Shown: positions 7,811 through 16,106, numbered from the stretch's first letter. The stretch is DNA of 64,000 nucleotides from Planctomycetota bacterium (GCA_016235815.1 JACRIM010000003.1:1-64000); one strand, 5' to 3'. Numbers and translations: made by a program. The notes: a model not told the origin generated them from the sequence alone.

Positions 7811-10800
7811 AGCTTCGCCGTCACCCATTGGCTCGCCTTCGTCACCGCCTCGCCGATCTTCGTCGTGTCCGACCCGCCGCCCTGCGCCAGGTCCGGCTTG
7901 CCGCCGCCCTTGCCGCCGACGATGGGCGCGATCTCCTTGATCAGGTCGCCCGCCTTCACGCCCTTCGCCACCACGTCCGCCGTCATCGCCGCGAGCAGCA
8001 CCACCTTGCCCTCGTTTTCCGCCGCCAGCAAGATCGCAGCCGACCCGGCCCGGCTGCGCAGGCTGTCGCACGCCCCGCGAAGCTGATCGACCGTCGCCAC
8101 GCCGAGATCGCCCGCAATGATCGCCGTCGCCCCGACGCGCGGCGCATCGGCCAGAAGTTGATCGGCCTTGGCAACAATATCCGCCGCGCCGCTCTTGGCC
8201 TGCTGCTTGGCCGCTTTCTTCGCACGCTCCTGCAAGTGCGCCAGGTCCGCCCGAAGCTGATTTCGCTCGACGATGGGCAGCTCCATCTGGCTCATGACCG
8301 CCGTGATCTCCGCGACGCGCTGCGGCAAGGCGTCTTCATTCGCCTGCGACGCCTCTTTCAACATGCGCATGATCGCCGTCGCATCGTCCTCCGCCTTCTG
8401 TGCCCGTTCGCCCGTCACGCCGACCAGCCGCCGAATCCCCTTGGCGACGGCCGACTCCTCAACGATCCGGAACCTGCCGATCTCGCCGGTCGATTTGACA
8501 TGCGTGCCGCTGCAGAACTCGATGGAGTACTTCATCCACTCCGGGTTGTCCGGGTTCGCCAGCAAATCCTTCACCGGCGCGCCGATGGAGACGACGCGCA
8601 CCTTCTCGGGGTACTTCTCGCCGAACACGGCCCGCAGCCCCTTGATCTTCATCGCCGCCTTCTGATCGACCGGCACGTTGTCATTGGTATGCACCGGCAG
8701 ATTTTTGGCGATCTGCTCATTGGTCAGTTGCTCAATCCGCGAAAGTTCCTCCTCCGTGATCGCCGCGTGATGCGAAAGATCAAACCGCGTCTTGTCGGGA
8801 TCGACGAGTGAGCCTTTCTGCTGCACATGATCGCCCAGCACCTCACGCAACGCCCAATTCATGACGTGCGTGGCCGTGTGATTTTTCATTATGGCTGCAC
8901 GAGGGGCAGAATCGACAATTAGTATTGCTGTTTGGCCATACTTCAGTCCCTGTTCGTCAGGTATGTTGTCTAGTTCGTGATAATCGAAAACATGGAGAAC
9001 TTGATTCTGACTCCTGATTGTCGACGTAACTCGAATTGTCCCCTGCGCAAAGGTGATGCACCCAGTGTCGCCAACTTGCCCACCTTGTTCTGCGTAGAAA
9101 TTGGTCTTATCAAATACAAAAGCCTGTCTATTCTCGCCAACGCCAACTGCGAAGCGGTATTGCGCCGACAATTGCGTGAGTGGAAACGTGTACTTCTCAC
9201 CGTCATCTGTGACTTCAAGTAGATGCTCTTCAGGGATTCCGAGGACCGCGCTTATTTTCTTGGCCCGTGATTTCTCCCTTGCCTCCTCCATCAACCGCTC
9301 ATACTCCCCAATATCAACCGTCATCCCCCGCTCTTCCGCCATCAGTTCCGTCAGATCAATCGGAAAGCCATAGGTGTCGTGCAGCTTGAACGCATCATCC
9401 CCGGCGATCCGCCCGTGGTGATGCTTGCTCGCGTGGTCGGCCGCCTCCTCAAACAGCGCTATGCCGCGATCCAGCGTCTTGATGAACGACGCCTCTTCGT
9501 CGCGAATCAAATCCGCCACGCGCTGCGGGTTCTTCTTCAACTCCGGAAATGCCGCCCCCATCGCCTCTACGACGGCCGGCACCAGCTTGCACATAAACGG
9601 CTCGCGCGTGCCGAGATACTGCCGCCCATACCGCACGGCGCGCCTCAAAATGCGCCGCAGCACATACCCGCGCCCTTCGTTGCTCGGCACCGCGCCGTCC
9701 GTCAGTGCGAACGTCAACGTGCGAATGTGGTCGCCGATGACGCGGTAAGCGATGTCTTTCATCACGTCGGCGTGCGCTGGAACCGAGCCGCGACCGTCAG
9801 GGAGCGGGTTCGTTTTCGCCAGATCGGTTCCTTGTCGCTCTAGCGTGTATTCACAAGCCGCCGCAATCGACTGCTCATCCCACAGGTACCGCGTACTGCC
9901 ATGTCGTGACCAAGGATGCGTTTGATCATCCATCAGTTTCGCTTCGCGAAGCCGACGTGTGGCGTATGCCTTGAAGTCATTCATGATGCGTTCTGGTGTG
10001 TCGTTGCCCGTAACCACAACATGGACGTGATTTGTGCGTACGTGCAATGCGTGAATCTCCCACTTGCGATGGTCGGCAACCTCTCGAACGGTCCGCTCAA
10101 CTACCGACCGTTGCGATGCATCCAGAACAATCGGCGCGTGCCTCTGAATGTCTCGCTCGTGTTGTTCAAGTCCTCGCTGTGGATCGAGGAAAGGGGTGCC
10201 GGGCAGATTGTGTTCCGCGTCAACCGATCCATCATCACGGCCATGAAGCCATGTTCCGTAGGTGTGCCATGTGATGAAGTATGCGTGTGGGCCGTCGGAA
10301 CCCGCTCCCTGACGGTCGCGGCTCGGAAAAGAACCCGCTTCCTTACGGGCGCGGCTCGGATCGTTGGCGCGGCTTTCCAGCAACCCCGTATACGCCGGTG
10401 CGCCGGTCACGTTCTGAATCGCCGCGAAGATCGGCGTGAACACGTCCGTGTCGTAATTGCTGAAGTTCCCCAGCCGGCCGTGCCCCATGCCCTGCAGGAT
10501 CGACGTGATCCGCTCAAACCCCATGCCCGTGTCGACGTGCTTCGCCGGTAGCGGCGACAGCTTCCCGTCGTTGCCGCGGTTGAACTGGATGAACACCAGG
10601 TTCCAAATCTCCATCACCCGCGCATCGCCCGCGTTCACCAACTTCGCGCCGCTCTTGTCCGGCGTCAGATCAATATGAATCTCGCTGCACGGTCCGCACG
10701 GGCCGGTGTCGCCCATCTCCCAGAAGTTGTCCTTCTTGTTGCCGGGGTGGATGCGCTCGGGCGGCAGAATCTTCCCCCACAAATCCCGCGCCTCGGTGTC

Positions 10801-11262
10801 CGGCTCCAGCCCCTCGGCCGCATCGCCCTGAAAATAGGTCGCGTGCAGCCGCGTTGGGTCGATGCCCCAGACCTTGGTCAGCAACTCCCACGCCCACTCG
10901 ATCGCCTCCTTCTTGAAATAATCGCCGAAGGACCAGTTGCCGAGCATCTCGAAAAATGTGTGGTGATAGGTGTCGTGGCCGACATCGTCGAGGTCGTTGT
11001 GCTTGCCGCCGGCGCGGATGCACTTCTGCGTGTTGGCGGCGCGCGTTGCCATGCCGGGCCTGACGCCGGGCCATTTGTCCACATCCGGCGCCTGTTGGCC
11101 GAGGAAGATCGCTTTGAACTGGTTCATGCCCGCGTTGGTGAACATCAGCGTCGGGTCATTCAGCGGAACGCACGGCGACGACGGCACGAACGTGTGGCCG
11201 CACTTGCTGACGAAGAAGTCGATGAACTGCTGGCGAATCTGGGCGGCGGATGGAATACTCAT
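7807..11262 (-). CDS. alaS: Alanyl-tRNA synthetase interrupted in frame by a RAYT transposase
   Basis: A 1151-residue AlaRS; the family is usually about 870-950. Start at 11262 gives the standard N-terminus MSIPSAAQIRQQFIDFFVSK. Catalytic core (about 1-290) includes GPCGPCSEI and DTGMGFER; the tRNA-binding helical part resumes at about 500 (GDHIRTLTFALTDG, NEGRGYVLRRILRRAVRYGR). The editing domain keeps its zinc set His795/His799 (HTATH) and Cys917/His921 (CSGTH). Residues about 301-494 are foreign: a complete Y1 transposase with flanking REP sequences, read in the alaS frame without a stop. No second alaS is in the window. The first and last genes of the operon behind it are ATGA-coupled. 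Confidence 0.93.
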   Translation of the reverse strand: MSIPSAAQIRQQFIDFFVSKCGHTFVPSSPCVPLNDPTLMFTNAGMNQFKAIFLGQQAPDVDKWPGVRPGMATRAANTQKCIRAGGKHNDLDDVGHDTYHHTFFEMLGNWSFGDYFKKEAIEWAWELLTKVWGIDPTRLHATYFQGDAAEGLEPDTEARDLWGKILPPERIHPGNKKDNFWEMGDTGPCGPCSEIHIDLTPDKSGAKLVNAGDARVMEIWNLVFIQFNRGNDGKLSPLPAKHVDTGMGFERITSILQGMGHGRLGNFSNYDTDVFTPIFAAIQNVTGAPAYTGLLESRANDPSRARKEAGSFPSRDRQGAGSDGPHAYFITWHTYGTWLHGRDDGSVDAEHNLPGTPFLDPQRGLEQHERDIQRHAPIVLDASQRSVVERTVREVADHRKWEIHALHVRTNHVHVVVTGNDTPERIMNDFKAYATRRLREAKLMDDQTHPWSRHGSTRYLWDEQSIAAACEYTLERQGTDLAKTNPLPDGRGSVPAHADVMKDIAYRVIGDHIRTLTFALTDGAVPSNEGRGYVLRRILRRAVRYGRQYLGTREPFMCKLVPAVVEAMGAAFPELKKNPQRVADLIRDEEASFIKTLDRGIALFEEAADHASKHHHGRIAGDDAFKLHDTYGFPIDLTELMAEERGMTVDIGEYERLMEEAREKSRAKKISAVLGIPEEHLLEVTDDGEKYTFPLTQLSAQYRFAVGVGENRQAFVFDKTNFYAEQGGQVGDTGCITFAQGTIRVTSTIRSQNQVLHVFDYHELDNIPDEQGLKYGQTAILIVDSAPRAAIMKNHTATHVMNWALREVLGDHVQQKGSLVDPDKTRFDLSHHAAITEEELSRIEQLTNEQIAKNLPVHTNDNVPVDQKAAMKIKGLRAVFGEKYPEKVRVVSIGAPVKDLLANPDNPEWMKYSIEFCSGTHVKSTGEIGRFRIVEESAVAKGIRRLVGVTGERAQKAEDDATAIMRMLKEASQANEDALPQRVAEITAVMSQMELPIVERNQLRADLAHLQERAKKAAKQQAKSGAADIVAKADQLLADAPRVGATAIIAGDLGVATVDQLRGACDSLRSRAGSAAILLAAENEGKVVLLAAMTADVVAKGVKAGDLIKEIAPIVGGKGGGKPDLAQGGGSDTTKIGEAVTKASQWVTAKL
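9783..9811 (+). repeat. REP copy C, downstream border of the RAYT
   Basis: Begins CCGAGCCGCGACCGTCAGGG and ends AGCGGGTTC. It is the exact reverse complement of 10298-10326. In the alaS frame it is read as NPLPDGRGSV, a peptide that betrays this repeat when it lies inside genes. Confidence 0.9.
10298..10326 (-). repeat. REP copy A, upstream border of the RAYT
   Basis: On the minus strand it reads the same 29 bases as copy C, giving the perfect terminal inverted repeat of the nested element. Inner imperfect stem CCGC...GCGG. Confidence 0.9.
10331..10362 (-). repeat. REP copy B, variant unit beside copy A
   Basis: On the minus strand it reads GATCCGAGCCGCGCCCGT then AAGGAAGCGGGTTC. It is in the same orientation as copy A, four bases away, and belongs to the same subtype as the free copies at 19038-19071 and 28134-28166 (which have GTTAGG and GTCAGG at the variable site). 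Confidence 0.85.
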
Positions 11263-11536
11263 AACGCGAATTATCGTCGTTTTTCGCGCGATCCTCAACG
11301 TACGATCCCCTCCCCTTGCGACGGGGAGGGCAAGGTCTCCAAAGGCGACTCGCCGTGGCGAGGTGGGGTCGCGAAGCACAAATTGTTTCCATTCGCCCGC
11401 TCCGAAATGACGTCCACGTTGCGAAGCAACCCTTCCTTCATTAATCATTCTCCATTCGTCATTCCGCATTGCGAACAACACATCCCGCCCCCGTTCTTCT
11501 GCAAACGAAATCCCCACCCGATATCATGCCGATGCC
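11263..11536. other. Divergent alaS/thiE intergenic region with a strong hairpin
   Basis: The region between divergent alaS and thiE. A perfect 8-bp stem CCCTCCCC/GGGGAGGG with loop TTGCGAC lies at 11308-11330, followed by CTCGCC-GT-GGCGAG (11350-11363). Bases 11403-11475 are a run of phrases such as CATTCTCCATTCGTCATTCC, a dispersed word-like repeat also seen at 33505-33580. A TATCAT box (11522-11527) nine bases before thiE is its likely -10. Confidence 0.5.
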
Positions 11537-12571
11537 ATGCCCCCCCACCTCGCCCGCATCCTCGACGCCAACGCCAACCGCGCCCGCGAGGCCCTGCGCG
11601 TACTGGAAGAACATTGCCGCATGGTGCTGGACGACGGGCCGCTCACTCAGCGCGTCAAGGATGTGCGCCACGAACTCGCCGCCGCATTGAAACACTTCGG
11701 CGCCGACTCGCTCCTCGCCGCCCGCGACACTGAGCACGACGTCGGCACAACGATCACAACAGAAAGCGAGTCGCACCGCGCTGACACCCAATCGGTCGCC
11801 GTCGCCGCCGCGAAGCGCGCGGCCGAGTCTCTGCGCTGCATGGAGGAATACGGCAAGATCACCAACGCCCCCGCCGCCGCGGCAATCGAACAACTCCGCT
11901 ACCGCGTCTACACTCTTGAACAAGACATCCTTATCGGCGGCCCGCGTCGCGCCCGACTGCGCACCGCGCGGCTGCACGTCCTCGTCACCGCCTCGCTCTG
12001 CAAACGCCCGTGGCTGGACGTCTGCACCGCGGCCCTCGCCGGCGGCGCGGATGTGATTCAACTCCGCGAGAAAGAATTACCTGACACGGAATTGCTCGCC
12101 CGCGCCAAGTCGCTCCGCGAAATTACTGCTCGCGCGAACGCACTGCTCATCATCAACGACCGCCCCGACATCGCCCGTCTGGCCGACGCCGACGGCGTAC
12201 ACCTCGGCCAGACCGATTTGCCCGTTGCCGCCGCGCGAGAAATTGTCGGCGCAAACCGCCTCATCGGCGTCAGCACGCACAGTCTCGCCGAAGCGCGAGC
12301 CGCCATCGCCGCGCAGCCCGACTACCTCGGCGTCGGGCCGATGTTCGCGTCGCCGACCAAACCGCACGTTGCCGTGCAGGGTCCGAAGCTTCTCTCGGAG
12401 ATCGCCGCGATCACCCTTCTCCCCCTCGCCGCAATCGGCGGCATCAACGCATCCAACGCCCGCGACATCCTCGCCGCGTCTCCGCGCGCAGCGCTAGCCG
12501 TGAGCCACGCGATCCTCTCGGCGGATGATTGTGAGTGTGTAGTGCGGGCGCTAGTCGATCACAGCAAGTGA
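11537..12571 (+). CDS. thiE: Thiamine-phosphate synthase with N-terminal ThiD2-like domain
   Basis: A 344-residue fusion. Residues about 3-130 match the ThiD2-type domain that precedes ThiE in some bacteria (RILDANANRAREALRVLEEH, ARDTEHDVGT, ESLRCMEEYGK). Residues about 145-340 are the ThiE TIM barrel that joins HMP-pyrophosphate to thiazole phosphate: VIQLREKELPD, LLIINDRPDIARLADADGVH, LGQTDLPV, IGVSTHSLAEA, YLGVGPMFASPTK and AIGGINASNA. All are intact. TATCAT lies nine bases before the ATG, so the mRNA may be leaderless. No other thiamine gene or TPP riboswitch is visible nearby. Confidence 0.9.
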   Translation: MPPHLARILDANANRAREALRVLEEHCRMVLDDGPLTQRVKDVRHELAAALKHFGADSLLAARDTEHDVGTTITTESESHRADTQSVAVAAAKRAAESLRCMEEYGKITNAPAAAAIEQLRYRVYTLEQDILIGGPRRARLRTARLHVLVTASLCKRPWLDVCTAALAGGADVIQLREKELPDTELLARAKSLREITARANALLIINDRPDIARLADADGVHLGQTDLPVAAAREIVGANRLIGVSTHSLAEARAAIAAQPDYLGVGPMFASPTKPHVAVQGPKLLSEIAAITLLPLAAIGGINASNARDILAASPRAALAVSHAILSADDCECVVRALVDHSK

Positions 12572-12575
12572 CATG

Positions 12576-12794
12576 TTATTTTGATTGCAAGTATCTCAGT
12601 GGACGTGTGTGCTGCTCCGCCAAGTCCGACGGCAGCCCGGACACCGATCCGACGATCGGCTGAAGTTGCTCATAAAGCGTCGGAATGTTTTCGGACGCAT
12701 CGACGGATTCCACGCGCACGACCGTCCCCTCGGCCAATGTCGCATCACCATCGAGCACGACGACGCCGTTTCGGACTGTTCCACGCATGGTCAT
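12576..12794 (-). CDS. Orphan antitoxin-like small protein
   Basis: A 72-residue protein with a swapped-hairpin/AbrB-like start (MTMRGTVRNGVVVLDGDATL) and GLPSDLAEQHTRPL near the C-terminus. This is the layout of small antitoxin-type proteins (GxVxNGVVVLxxxxxLPEGTxVxV) normally followed by a PIN toxin; here no PIN gene follows, since thiE converges on it five bases later. The start at 12794 has GGAG (minus strand 12803-12806) before it and a TATAAT box at 12814-12819. It may be the survivor of a broken pair or act on a distant partner. Confidence 0.65.
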   Translation of the reverse strand: MTMRGTVRNGVVVLDGDATLAEGTVVRVESVDASENIPTLYEQLQPIVGSVSGLPSDLAEQHTRPLRYLQSK

Positions 12795-12813
12795 TTCAAA
12801 AACTCCACATTGG

Positions 12814-12819
12814 ATTATA
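12814..12819 (-). promoter_or_regulatory. -10 box of the orphan antitoxin gene
   Basis: TATAAT on the minus strand, 19 bases before the start codon at 12794, with the GGAG ribosome site between. The -35 side is not clear. Confidence 0.45.
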
Positions 12820-12930
12820 CCAATCCCCAACGGCATTTCCGAGCGCAAGTTTCGCACCCCTGAAATCGGACACCCCCTCAACCATTTCCCAACCCCCCGC
12901 CGATAGAGCTACGTCGCCATCCGAGTCTTC

Positions 12931-13890
12931 ATGACAACCTCGCTAGCCACTGCACCGCAAACGCTTCCACCACGTTCCGCGCCCGCCTCCGGCCTGCTCG
13001 ATTGGCCGCGGCTCTTGCAGCGATTCACCGACTATCTCGTCAGTGAATGCGGCCTCGCGCGAAACACCATCGAGGCCTACTCGCGCGATCTGCGGGAGTT
13101 CTTCGTCCATCTTCACGATGCGACCATCACCCTTCCCGCGCAGATCAGCACCAACGTCGTGCGCGGTTTCCTCATGCGCCTCTCCGAGCGCGGTCTCGCG
13201 CTCTCGACTATTGCGCGTCATCTCGTCTCCGTGAAGATGTTCCTCCGCTATCTGCATATCGTGCAGGTCATCACCGAGGATGTCAGCACGCTCCTCGAAA
13301 CACCCAAGAAATGGCGCACGCTCCCGCACACCCTCCGCCCCGGCCAGGTCGAAGCCCTCCTCGCAGCACCCGAACCCGGCGACCCGTTCTACTCGCGCGA
13401 TCGCGCCATCCTCGAAATGCTCTACGCCACCGGCATGCGCGTCAGCGAGCTCGCCGGTCTCCGAATGCAGGATGTGAATCTCAACGTCGGCTATGTCCGC
13501 GTCTTCGGCAAGGGCGGCAAGGAGCGAATCATCCCCATCGGCTCGCACGCCATCGACGCCGTCAACGAATACACCCGCGGCCTCCGCGCCGTGCTCACCG
13601 AGTCCGGGCCTCTCGACGCCCTCTTCGTCAGCCGAACCGGCAACCCCATGGACCGCACCAACATCTGGCGACTCGTCAGCCGCTTCGCCGGCCAGGCCGG
13701 CCTCTCCGGCAACGTCGGGCCGCACACCCTGCGCCACTGCTTTGCGACGCACCTGCTCGAAGGCGGCGCCGACCTGCGCATCGTGCAAGAGTTGCTAGGC
13801 CACGCCGACGTCGCCACGACGCAGCTCTACACACACGTCGACACCACGCGCCTCAAATCGATCCACCAGAAATTCCACCCACATCAGTAG
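12931..13890 (+). CDS. xerD: Tyrosine recombinase XerC/XerD
   Basis: A 319-residue site-specific recombinase of the size expected for Xer proteins. The SAM-like core-binding domain spans about 25-115 (FTDYLVSECGLARNTIEAYS), the catalytic domain about 130-315 with Arg170 (TGMRVSEL), Lys in GKGGKER (193-199), His265-x-x-Arg268 (HTLRH), His291 (LGHAD) and the nucleophile Tyr300 (TTQLYTHVD). It should resolve chromosome dimers at dif together with a second Xer and FtsK. XerD is favoured over XerC by the sequence around YTHVD and by overall resemblance, but the two are hard to separate by eye. Confidence 0.9.
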   Translation: MTTSLATAPQTLPPRSAPASGLLDWPRLLQRFTDYLVSECGLARNTIEAYSRDLREFFVHLHDATITLPAQISTNVVRGFLMRLSERGLALSTIARHLVSVKMFLRYLHIVQVITEDVSTLLETPKKWRTLPHTLRPGQVEALLAAPEPGDPFYSRDRAILEMLYATGMRVSELAGLRMQDVNLNVGYVRVFGKGGKERIIPIGSHAIDAVNEYTRGLRAVLTESGPLDALFVSRTGNPMDRTNIWRLVSRFAGQAGLSGNVGPHTLRHCFATHLLEGGADLRIVQELLGHADVATTQLYTHVDTTRLKSIHQKFHPHQ

Positions 13891-14016
13891 CCCGTGTGGC
13901 GATAGTAGACTGCCTAGCGAAGAAGTCCCGGGCAGCTGTATTTTCATTGACTGCTTATCACTCGCAGTGTCATCAACTCAAAGAAGGGTGCGGCGAGGAA
14001 GCATGCGCTCCTCGAA

Positions 14017-14110
14017 GGCCGGGCTTCAGCCGGCCGGCGTTTGCCGCCAACTTCAGTTGGTGGAACCCGGTGCCATTTGTATGGACACGAGCCGGCTTTA
14101 GCCGGGCTTT
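14017..14110. repeat. Array of three short hairpins
   Basis: Stems GGCCGG-GCTTCAG-CCGGCC (14017-14035), CCAAC-TTCA-GTTGG (14047-14060) and CCGGC-TTTA-GCCGG (14092-14105), followed by GCTTTGAACGGC. The plan (three small-loop hairpins in about 100 bases directly before a gene) is like the array at 59-162, though the sequences differ. Confidence 0.6.
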
Positions 14111-14134
14111 GAACGGCAAAGTACAATCCCCTCC

Positions 14135-14998
14135 ATGTTCCCTTCCGTTGGAAGCCTGTGGCAATTGGCCCCTCTGATTGCCCTCGCTTTCGTCGGCTGC
14201 GCCGCACCGACCCGCGCCCCCCGCACCATCGACGCGCTCGCCAAGGCCCCCATCCACACCTTCACCGATCAGGAGCTGGACACCTACCTTCACAACCTCT
14301 TCCTACAAAAACTCACCTTACAAGATCGCGTCCGCCTCCTCGCCCGCCAGTCCATCGGCCAACCCTACAAACTCGGCCCGCTCGGCGAATACCCCTTCGA
14401 ACTCACCGACCCCGATCCGCTCGTCTGTCTCGCCGCCAGCGACTGCGTGACCTTCGTCGAACAAACCTACGCGATGGCCCTGGCTGACGACTGGCCGTCG
14501 TTCGCCCGGCAACTCATTCGGCTGCGCTATCGCAATTCCATCATTGGTTTCGAGGATCGCAACCACTTTGTCGAAGCTGATTGGAATCCAGCGAACAACT
14601 GGCTGTTCGACGAAGTCTCGCGCCCCATCTCCCGCGGCAGCACGGTCACGATGAACACGCAGATCGATCGCGCCGCCTTCTTCGCCAAGCACGGCATCCA
14701 CAAGCAAATTGCCATAAGAGACTGTGCGGGCATCTACATCCCCACCGCGAAGCTCGGCCAATGCCTGGACCAAATCAAAGACGCCGACATCGTCGAACTC
14801 GTCAAAGGCAACGACAAACTCCAATACGTCTCCCACATGGGCCTGCTCTTTCACGATGCCGCCGGCCGCGTCACCATGCTGCACGCCGGCAAACCCGCCG
14901 TTCACGAATTGCCGCTCGAAGACTATCTCGCCGCACACCCCACCGTCCTCGGGATCAAAGTGCTCCGTCCGCGTCAACAAACGCTCCCCCTTCCGTAG
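14135..14998 (+). CDS. DUF1460 amidase-like lipoprotein
   Basis: A 287-residue lipoprotein: signal peptide with lipobox FVGC (Cys22), then a papain-like/NlpC-related DUF1460 domain. The presumed catalytic Cys is in ASDCVTFVEQT, the His in YVSHMGLLF, with supporting RDCAGIYIPT and VTMLHAG. The family is annotated as N-acetylmuramoyl-L-alanine amidase-like and is thought to act on peptidoglycan. A TACAAT box (14122-14127) seven bases before the ATG suggests a leaderless start. The stop codon TAG is supplied by the GTAG of a REP unit (14995-15015), so the end of the gene was set by that insertion or by REP placement. Confidence 0.85.
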   Translation: MFPSVGSLWQLAPLIALAFVGCAAPTRAPRTIDALAKAPIHTFTDQELDTYLHNLFLQKLTLQDRVRLLARQSIGQPYKLGPLGEYPFELTDPDPLVCLAASDCVTFVEQTYAMALADDWPSFARQLIRLRYRNSIIGFEDRNHFVEADWNPANNWLFDEVSRPISRGSTVTMNTQIDRAAFFAKHGIHKQIAIRDCAGIYIPTAKLGQCLDQIKDADIVELVKGNDKLQYVSHMGLLFHDAAGRVTMLHAGKPAVHELPLEDYLAAHPTVLGIKVLRPRQQTLPLP

Positions 14999-15015
14999 GG
15001 TCCGCTGTGCGGACC
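14995..15015 (+). repeat. Single REP unit, GTAG-type family
   Basis: GTAG followed by GGTCCGC-TGT-GCGGACC, identical to the left arm at 4926-4946. It overlaps the stop codon of the DUF1460 gene. Confidence 0.75.
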
Positions 15016-15131
15016 ACGAGTACGCACAACGCACCATGTAAGTCGTTTGTGCATGACGTGGAGACTTCTTCTACTTGGCCCCTCGGCCCCTCAAACCCTC
15101 TCTTCCCCCACTCGATATAATCCCAACCGAT

Positions 15132-16106
15132 ATGCCCTCACCGAACGTCGCCGTGGAAATGCCAACCAGCGAGAACAACCGCGATCGGCCGTCTCCTGCG
15201 CCGCAGCCAGAGAAACCCATTCCGGCCCTCGTCCGCGCCCGCATCTGGATCGTTCGAACCTTTCTCGTCCTCATCATCCGCTGCTTCAGCCTTTCCGGCC
15301 TGTTCCTCTTCGGCCGCGCCTTCGGATCAGTGGAATACTTCATCGACTACCGCCGCCGCCGCCGCGTCCGCCGCGAATTGCGCGATATGTTCAAGGATGA
15401 GTTTCCCCCCGCATGGCACCGCAAAATGGCATGGCGCTACTTCATGCGCATCCGCTGCGACAAGATGTTCTACACCATCATGGATCGCATCCCCCGCGCC
15501 AAGCTGATGAACCGCATCAAGATGAAGGGGCGCAAGCACATTGAAGGTGCCCTCGCGCAGAACAAAGGCGCCTACGTCGCCCTCTGCCACTTCGGCTCGT
15601 TCCACGTCGCCGGCCTCCTCGGCGCATTACTCGGCTACGACATCGTCGGCGTGCGCGACCCGAAGGAAAGCCACGTCCGCCGCTACATCGGCCGCAAGTA
15701 TCGCGAGACCTTTCCCGAAGTCGCCAAGATGCGGCTCTTCTACAGCGGTGCATTCCCCCGCGAGATCTATCGCCAATTCCAATCCGGCGGCATCGTCGCC
15801 AGCCTGCTCGACGTCGGCCGCCGCCGCGACGATCACCTCAAGACCTGCCCGGTGCAAATCTTCGGCGAGACGCGCGAGTTCCTCACCGGGCCGGTGCAGA
15901 TGGCCTTCCGCGCCGGCGCCCCGATCCTGCAGGCCTTTGTCGTCTCACGAAAAAACTTCTACTACCAACTCCTCGTCACACCGGTGCTCTACAAACCAAC
16001 CGGCAACGAGGATGAAACCAAGATCGTGCCCGACATCGTGCAGATTTACGCCACCGGCGTCGAACAATTCGCCCGCCAGCACCCCGATCATCTGATGAAT
16101 ATCTAG
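15132..16106 (+). CDS. LpxL/HtrB-like lipid acyltransferase
   Basis: A 324-residue protein with a membrane anchor at about 38-62 (IWIVRTFLVLIIRCFSLSGL) and a lysophospholipid/lipid A acyltransferase fold. The active-site block is ALCHFGSFHVAGLLGALLG, with GIVASLLDVG and a FGETREFLTGPVQMAFRAGAP substrate-binding part later. Family members add secondary acyl chains to lipid A; with lpxB in the same window this fits an outer membrane carrying a lipid A-like glycolipid. A consensus TATAAT (15116-15121) ends ten bases before the ATG, so the transcript should be almost leaderless. The stop overlaps that of the convergent M3 peptidase. Confidence 0.8.
   Translation: MPSPNVAVEMPTSENNRDRPSPAPQPEKPIPALVRARIWIVRTFLVLIIRCFSLSGLFLFGRAFGSVEYFIDYRRRRRVRRELRDMFKDEFPPAWHRKMAWRYFMRIRCDKMFYTIMDRIPRAKLMNRIKMKGRKHIEGALAQNKGAYVALCHFGSFHVAGLLGALLGYDIVGVRDPKESHVRRYIGRKYRETFPEVAKMRLFYSGAFPREIYRQFQSGGIVASLLDVGRRRDDHLKTCPVQIFGETREFLTGPVQMAFRAGAPILQAFVVSRKNFYYQLLVTPVLYKPTGNEDETKIVPDIVQIYATGVEQFARQHPDHLMNI

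Larger units (their letters stand above)
9783..10362 (-). mobile_element. RAYT (REP-associated Y1 transposase) nested in alaS, with terminal REPs
   Basis: Within alaS, residues about 323-484 (bases 9812-10297) form a RAYT: PHAYFITWHTYGTWLHG at the start, the HUH motif NHVHVV (His412, His414 in alaS numbering), WSRHGSTRYLWDE, and the catalytic tyrosine Tyr472 in ACEYTLERQG. All key residues are present. RAYTs cut and join single-stranded REP DNA. The element is bounded by an exact 29-base inverted repeat (9783-9811 and 10298-10326) plus a second, direct copy at 10331-10362. The usual start Met before PHAYF is a Gly codon and no ATG precedes the HUH motif, so the transposase appears translatable only as part of AlaRS. 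Confidence 0.9.

Noticed and set aside
9783-10362. Intein in alaS
   Set aside because: No Cys/Ser at the upstream junction, no HNG at the downstream end, and no Hint-domain blocks. The insert is an HUH transposase with REP borders.
11308-11330. T-box or other alaS leader riboswitch
   Set aside because: Only one simple 8-bp stem; no T-box sequence or specifier arrangement, and the phylum is not known for alaS T-boxes.
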